From positions 1-64,000 of the forward strand of contig JASANG010003365.1 of the NCBI GenBank assembly GCA_030248215.1: DNA of 64,000 bases, in the 5' to 3' direction. The translations under genes were made by a program, and so were the position numbers. The notes beneath the pieces are model-generated. The model was not told the origin of the DNA and did no database searches. It was given only the letters and a program-made list of their open reading frames with translations. This document shows, in pieces, positions 60,901 through 64,000 of the stretch; position 1 is the first letter of the stretch, and every line of letters begins with the position of its first letter. This stretch comes from Enoplolaimus lenunculus. Its lineage: Eukaryota > Nematoda > Enoplea > Enoplida > Thoracostomopsidae.

Positions 60901-63900
60901 GCAATTGTTAAACACGGTGCGATATACATTATTTAACGTATATACTGCGATTAGTTGCCTATAGGCAACTCAATGTGAGAAGGGGTTAATAGTGCTATTT
61001 TATATTTACACATTCAGGTGTGATTACATGTTTCGGGTGCAAGAAACCAGCGGATACAGCAAACAATTGTCCTCTGATTGCATGTTCTGCACCAAATTGC
61101 TACTATCAGTATCATACCAAGTGTATATTCGACGCCCCAGCTACAAAATTGCACACTGATAAGCCACCGAACACATTTTCGTGTCCGATGCACAAATGTG
61201 CTCGATGTGCGGCTGATAATCAATCATGGGCTGGTAGCGGTAAGAGTGATTTTACTTTCTCCATTTTGCATTTAGCTGATCATGCAGATACATATTTTCG
61301 GGGACATTAGAGGTGGGTAATAAGGTTTGAGTTGTAAGTATTGAAAAGTAATTTTTGACTTAGAATAATGAATAATTGTTTGACAACAAATTTCGGCGAA
61401 TATTCGTTATTGATGGCATTCTCTTGTATCTCTAAATGACGAGAGTCAACGTCCAATAATCAAAAACCTGTACATGTTGAAATTCATTTTTCAAGTTTTT
61501 TGACAATGCCAATAGTTTTCCAGCAATTTGAAATGATCGTTTTATTATGTTTCAGGCAAAATTATCAAATGTATTAGATGTCCAATCGCATACCATGCGA
61601 AGGAATGCTGTATTCCTGCAGGCACAGAAATTATTAATCACGAGCGCATTCTTTGCGTACGTCATTTTGATCTCAAAACTGCTGTCCGTGGTACCGAATC
61701 GCAATGCAATGTCCACTGGTGTTTTTGTTGTTCTGTGGGTAAGTATACGTATAAAATTGCTGATACGATAATAGCTATTATTTCCAGATTTATGGTTGCA
61801 AAGATAACTGTTTCTCATTCAATGTTCCATATTATTGTGTCTAGTGCAGATTGATGTTTTTTATATCTTGAGATCAATGGCGGCCACAGGGTTTTTCGAA
61901 GAAGCGACATTTGATATGTTTTGAAGTATGTATCATTTTATTTTTCGCTGAAAGTTCAGCTGACAGGTGACTACTGTCTACCCAACAACTAGGGATGTGC
62001 CGATACCAAAATTTTTACCGATGCTGATACTGGTGCCGATTCTTATTTTGAAACTTTGCCGATGTCGAACCGATGCCGTTGTCGATGCCAATTCCAACTA
62101 CATTACATTATTATATGAAGGCATAAACGCTAACCATAATAAACGATTATAATTTGATAAGAACGGTTAATTTCAATTGATTTTTTCAAAAACAAACGCA
62201 AGAGAGATAACAATTTTCCTGAGCAGACACACTGGTGTGCGCCCAGAAATGAAATTGATAGCATTTCGACTGTTATGCGCAAAAAGTATCGGCAAAGAAT
62301 CAACAATTTTTCTGCAGTGCCGATGCCGATACTCGTGAAATTACCCATGCTGATTAATCGGCACATCCCTATTGACATATTATTCTAACTTTACTTATTT
62401 TTCTAAAATTGTCTGAGCGTGTATTGCCAAAATTTTTAATTTGTGTCATACTTCATAATTGATCATACGTTTTCAGATACTGCATTGTTTTAGGATTTTG
62501 GCACCCTAAATGATGTGTTAACACCGTTAAAAGCGTTAAAATAGCGTTAAAAGTGTATTTTTCGGTAAAAGAATTTTTTGTTTTCCCGTTCCGGTTTTTT
62601 AACTGTGGTTCAGGTTCCCGTATTTTATAAATCTGGTTGCACCCTGGTATGCATATATAGTTACTTACTGTTATTGCAGGAGGGGAATTGTTATGTTGCG
62701 ATCACTGCCCGGCCTCGTATCATGCCGAATGTTTGGGAATCGAAAAAGACGAACAAACGCCAGAAGAATTTGTATGCGAGGATTGTTCCATAGGCAGGAG
62801 ACCGGTATACGGCGATATCGTTTGGGCAAAGCTTGGAGTATACCGGTAGTTACAGTTGTAATTTCTAATAATAAATACCCGGACACGGAATTTCTCAAAG
62901 CCAAAACCAGGTTCCGAAATTTTTCATCAAAACTACCGGGAAACACGGACTCTGATGTAACTCTATCGGTCTATACTAGTTTGTGTTGTAGTTTTAGTAT
63001 TTAACAAAAATAACTTTAACTTTAATACCTGGCCGCACACACAAGTGTTGCCTCGTGACGTTGTGAAGTATCATTTAGCACCGTGCAACCAGCATTCCGG
63101 TTTCGGCAGTTTTTACTTTCCGGCACGGGTAAATTTTCAACTGTATTAAAAATTACAGTATTAAATTTTGGTCATTGAAAAGTAATCATTTTACTAAATC
63201 ATGAAGATAAAAATAACATAGATTTTGTTATTATACGTAGTATATATACCTATAAACTTTGACATTTGACAATGACCGAAAATAAACCATCGAAGGAAGA
63301 TTTCGCTTCCGTGGAAAATGAAGATCTAAAATACAGCAGATTAAGTATATACACCTATCTTCAAGTAAAGTTATTTCACCGATAATATGGCAAAAAAATA
63401 AAATGAATTTTTCGGAGACATGTGTTTTTGCTTTTCGGTTCCCGTAAATTGTAATTCCGATTGCACCCTGTCTATCACCACTTTAGCTGGGTGTATTGTG
63501 ATATTGTATGCACTTTTTAGCCCTGCTCTTCGTTTCAGTGTTTCGTAAATTTGTCAGCGCAGGTGACATGAAAAATTTTGTAACAGCTGCGTATGCGTTT
63601 AAAAGTTACTGTTCGGTTTCAAAGTCGGATTGGACAAAATTATATTGGCGTGGGATTCAGAATCGTTAAAATCGTGTTAGGTGGCACCCTGGTTTAGGGC
63701 TGTCATTTTTAGAACGTTATATACCGTAGTCAAGGTATCACTCGATATCCGACTGCGCTGTTGCATTTTTTAAATTATGTAACAAAACTCGTTGATAACG
63801 TAACATAACTCGGTAAAAATTTAACATATCTCCCCATCTAAAACCATTGTAGGAACTAAATTTATAACCAATTATAATTAAGTGCTGTTATTACATTAGC

Positions 63901-64000
63901 GTATTTAACTTATGCTTTTTATTGAAAGGTTAGGTTTTGGCCGGCTCAAATCGTTCATCCATTGAAAATACCTGACAATGTTGAAGCAAAATCACATCAA
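45891..64000 (+). CDS. NSD: NSD-family histone H3K36 methyltransferase, N-terminal 988 codons (runs off right edge)
   Basis: Chromatin enzyme of the NSD1/2/3 (Drosophila NSD) group that methylates histone H3 Lys36. Twelve exons join in one frame with GT...AG borders: 45891-46295, 49703-49961, 51751-51878, 52520-52765, 54652-54858, 56244-57060, 57251-57355, 59687-59845, 61018-61239, 61556-61738, 62680-62845, 63934 onward. PWWP1 begins near residue 187 (LYEIVWARLGKYPWWPCIVV) and continues with SYRVLFFGDVRHSNVVEGKI and a helical tail; exon 6 is a 272-residue Ser/Lys-rich disordered region. PHD1 (731-773) has CLLCEDVGPKDYMVDC...HLEC; PHD2 (780 on) has CFGCKK and HTKCIF; PHD3 has IIKCIRCPIAYHAKECCIPA, almost as in human NSD1; PHD4 has GGELLCCDHCPASYHAECLG. 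A second PWWP starts YGDIVWAKLGVYR and FWPAQIVHPLKIPDN. The AWS-SET-postSET part must lie beyond 64000. Introns are packed with transposons. First ATG (GAAATGTCG) chosen; upstream exons cannot be excluded. Confidence 0.93.
46335..46731. mobile_element. MITE with TTCCGA/GATTCC hexamers in NSD intron 1
   Basis: Starts about 40 bp after the exon 1 donor with CAGAGTTCCAACGGAATTCG, followed by GATTCCGATTCCGACGG, and ends TTCTGGTTGGATCCCTG. The tips are imperfect inverses; the flanks share little, so no certain duplication. Confidence 0.6.
47201..47588. mobile_element. hAT-like MITE, TCCGAA-hexamer family
   Basis: 388 bp with perfect inverted tips CAGGGTGGCA / TGCCACCCTG and TCCGAATCCGAACC-type hexamers next to both. 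The flanks CTTCCGGT/CTCCCGTT agree at 6 of 8 positions, a worn 8-bp duplication. Confidence 0.8.
47811..48134. mobile_element. hAT-like MITE, TCCGGA (GATCCG) hexamer family
   Basis: 324 bp with tips TAGGGATCGACCGGATCC / GGATCCGGTCGTTCCCTA (17 of 18 paired) and exact 8-bp duplication CTTCGAAG (47803-47810, 48135-48142). GATCCGGATCCGG hexamers on both sides. Confidence 0.9.
48190..48440. mobile_element. Fragment of a GCCGAT-hexamer MITE
   Basis: Runs parallel to 62140-62340: GAGAACGGTTCATTTCAATT, GAAATTGATAGCA, AAAAAGTATCGGCAAA and CCGATGCCGATACTCG. Both tips are missing. Confidence 0.65.
48894..49243. mobile_element. GCCGAT-hexamer MITE, inverted copy in NSD intron 1
   Basis: Begins GATGTGCCGATTAATCGACA with ATCGGCATCGG repeats, continues through AAATGCCGATTCTTTGCAG, and ends GATTCGGCATCGGCAAAA. 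It is the reverse orientation of 61990-62371. Confidence 0.7.
49256..49688 (+). mobile_element. Helitron fragment ending just before NSD exon 2
   Basis: Left tip missing (starts at CTTTTTTGTTTGAAAGCC). The body has TTAGC/TTTGCATATTAGC units and the right end TTTCGAGCTTAGCTCAATAC then CCCACTACGACTGG at 49688. The NSD exon 2 acceptor AG lies at 49701-49702, only 13-14 bp downstream. Confidence 0.85.
50067..50432. mobile_element. hAT-like MITE, GGATAT (TATCCGG) hexamer family
   Basis: 366 bp with tips CAGGGATCGACTGGATAT / AATATCCGGTCGATCCCTG, GGTTCCGG and ATCCGGT repeats, and flanks GAACATAT/GTACATAT (7 of 8). It may sit inside an older relative (49990-50066 has GGATATCAGGTTCC). In NSD intron 2. 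Confidence 0.8.
50603..50737. mobile_element. Right part of an ACCGGA-family MITE
   Basis: Starts inside the family consensus at ACTAAGGTTATTTCAC and ends AATTCCGGTTGCACCCT. The left half is missing; the next copy begins 17 bp later. Confidence 0.8.
50754..51107. mobile_element. ACCGGA-family MITE in NSD intron 2
   Basis: 354 bp from TGCAACCGGAATTCCGG (the first CAGGG bases are lost) to GGTTGCACCCTG. It sits in a TA repeat (ATATATAT on both sides), so the 8-bp duplication is likely but ambiguous. Confidence 0.85.
51119..51690. mobile_element. GGAACA-hexamer element with an ACCGGA fragment inside
   Basis: GGTTCCAACAGGAAC near 51130 and GGAACAGGAACATGAA near 51658 look like mirrored ends of the family seen at 54250-54629. 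51380-51455 is a piece of an ACCGGA-family right end (AATTCCGGTTGCGCCATG). Ends tentative; just upstream of NSD exon 3. Confidence 0.5.
52116..52463. mobile_element. ACCGGA-family MITE in NSD intron 3
   Basis: 348 bp, tips CAGGGTGCAACCGGAATA and TTTGCACCCTA, exact 8-bp duplication CTATTAAC (52108-52115, 52464-52471). More worn than the 53636 copy, so older. Confidence 0.9.
52790..53549. mobile_element. C-tract element with 16-bp inverted tips in NSD intron 4
   Basis: About 760 bp with tips CTGGCTTCTCCGCAGC / GCTGTGGAGAAGCCAG (one mismatch). Next to both tips are runs of G or C (up to seven) separated by GGAAA/GGCGAA, and the middle is AT-rich. It starts 24 bp after the exon 4 donor. No target duplication was certain. 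A partial copy lies at 11513-11885. Confidence 0.7.
53636..53980. mobile_element. ACCGGA-family MITE in NSD intron 4
   Basis: 345 bp, perfect tips CAGGGTGCAACCGGAATT, exact 8-bp duplication CTCTTCGC (53628-53635, 53981-53988). One of the least worn copies. Confidence 0.95.
54250..54629. mobile_element. GGAACA-hexamer MITE ending 22 bp before NSD exon 5
   Basis: 380 bp with tips CAGGGTTCC / GGAACCCTG and GGAACAGGAA motifs near both. The flanks CTAAAGAT/CTAAAATG share only the first five bases, so the duplication is doubtful. The exon 5 acceptor is at 54650-54651. Confidence 0.65.
54905..54950. repeat. AAT trinucleotide microsatellite
   Basis: About 45 bp of tandem ATA/AAT units, 45 bp after the NSD exon 5 donor. 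Confidence 0.93.
55308..56020 (+). mobile_element. Short Helitron, left tip missing, in NSD intron 5
   Basis: Body matches 21460-21977: AATATTTCACTAATTATTAA, five TTAGCTAAT-type units and the end TTCGAGCTTCGCTCAATAAA then CCCACTAACTGG at 56020. No coding capacity. Confidence 0.87.
57397..57830. mobile_element. ACCGGA-family MITE with an expanded right end, NSD intron 7
   Basis: 434 bp, perfect 18-bp tips, exact 8-bp duplication TCAATAAG (57389-57396, 57831-57838). The right end has the 26-bp CCGGTAAAATTTTCAAATT unit three times, where other copies have it once. It starts 41 bp after the exon 7 donor. Confidence 0.95.
57889..58390. mobile_element. Worn GGAACA-hexamer element(s)
   Basis: GGGGTTCCATCGTAATTTCT on the left, TCCTATTGGAACCCTG on the right at 58390, with an internal GTCCAACCGTAATTTTTGTT start at 58032, so probably one old copy inside another. 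Another piece of this family is at 59530-59595. Confidence 0.5.
58627..59331. mobile_element. ACCGAG-hexamer MITE in NSD intron 7
   Basis: Left part GGCGATCTCGGTCTCGGGAT, right part with CTCGGTCTCGGTAGG and GACCGAGACCGCCCATCCCT. The hexamer GAGACC runs on both sides of a 500-bp middle; the middle carries no gene that I recognise. Confidence 0.65.
60142..60988. mobile_element. Tandem trimer of a piggyBac-like MITE containing a tRNA-Gly-like body
   Basis: Copies at 60142-60400, 60428-60694 and 60722-60988 are nearly identical and joined by two matching 27-bp spacers (period about 290). Each has inverted tips CCCTTTCTCACATG / ATGTGAGAAGGGG; the array begins and ends at TTAA (60141-60144 and 60986-60989), the piggyBac target. 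On the minus strand each copy holds TAGCTGAGTGG (A box) and GGTTCGAATCC (B box) around GGTATACGCCTCCCACTCC, like tRNA-Gly(CCC), but the acceptor stem does not pair. In NSD intron 8, ending 29 bp before the exon 9 acceptor. Confidence 0.82.
61990..62371. mobile_element. GCCGAT-hexamer MITE, most complete copy, NSD intron 10
   Basis: 382 bp with tips TAGGGATGTGCCGAT / ATCGGCACATCCCTA and CCGATGCCGATAC runs near both ends. Flanking bases show no 8-bp duplication; a TA duplication is possible. Confidence 0.8.
62571..62646. mobile_element. Fragment of an ACCGGA-type MITE right end
   Basis: TTCCCGTTCCGG, GTTCAGGTTCCCG and CTGGTTGCACCCTG match the family's right end in worn form. Its end is 33 bp before the NSD exon 11 acceptor. 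Confidence 0.55.
63079..63470. mobile_element. Old ACCGGA-family MITE in NSD intron 11
   Basis: 392 bp from CACCGTGCAACCAGCATTCC to AATTCCGATTGCACCCTG, with the family's middle (AAAATCTAAAATACA-type and GGTTATTTCAC-type segments) recognisable. The flanks do not agree well, in keeping with age. Confidence 0.75.

Noticed and set aside
1-64000. Search for LTR retroelements, Polintons or other virus-like elements
   Set aside because: I noticed no long terminal repeats, reverse transcriptase, integrase or capsid-like frames; all mobile elements named here are DNA transposons or their MITEs.

Overview
The window looks like AT-rich animal DNA, most probably from a nematode. Genes are split by short introns with GT...AG borders and TTTCAG-like acceptors, gene density is low, and two copies of one dispersed repeat carry runs of TTAGGC, the nematode telomere hexamer. 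The NSD-type gene keeps its PWWP domains, which leads me to guess an early-branching (enoplean, for example mermithid) nematode; that placement is inference only.

Layout. (1) 1-2.5 kb, minus strand: part of a USP20/USP33-type deubiquitinase (ZnF-UBP exons and the catalytic Cys-box exon), running off the left edge. (2) 2975-10846, plus strand: a 7.9-kb Helitron with an unbroken 1273-residue Rep reading frame, a decayed PIF1-type helicase and a downstream OTU protease frame; its non-coding 5' part holds an 8-base microsatellite and a 317-bp tandem repeat. (3) 13.4-18.9 kb, plus strand: a complete 8-exon TMEM165/GDT1 gene (302 residues) whose introns hold MITEs and a Helitron fragment. (4) 24.6-27.8 kb, minus strand: exons of an unrecognised multi-pass membrane protein, with a puzzling coding-like block and a foldback MITE inside one intron. 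(5) 27.8-45.9 kb: no recognised protein gene; MITEs, a tRNA-Thr-like fold and microsatellites. (6) 45.9 kb to the right edge, plus strand: an NSD-family histone H3K36 methyltransferase gene (12 exons seen, 988 codons, PWWP-PHD x4-start of second PWWP); its SET domain must lie beyond the window.

The genes do not form a pathway. What unifies the window is its transposon load: one Helitron family (one large and four short copies), a piggyBac-like MITE in a tandem trimer carrying a tRNA-Gly-like body, and a large set of hAT-like MITEs with 8-bp target duplications. The hAT-like families share one design: short inverted tips followed by subterminal tandem hexamers, each family with its own hexamer, mostly built on a CCG core (ACCGGA, TCCGAA, TCCGGA, GCCGAT, ACCGAG, TCCGGC, TCCGTT) and in one family the telomere hexamer TTAGGC. 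This shared design, and the crowding of element ends against NSD splice acceptors, are the most unusual signals here. I noticed no retroviral or Polinton-like element.
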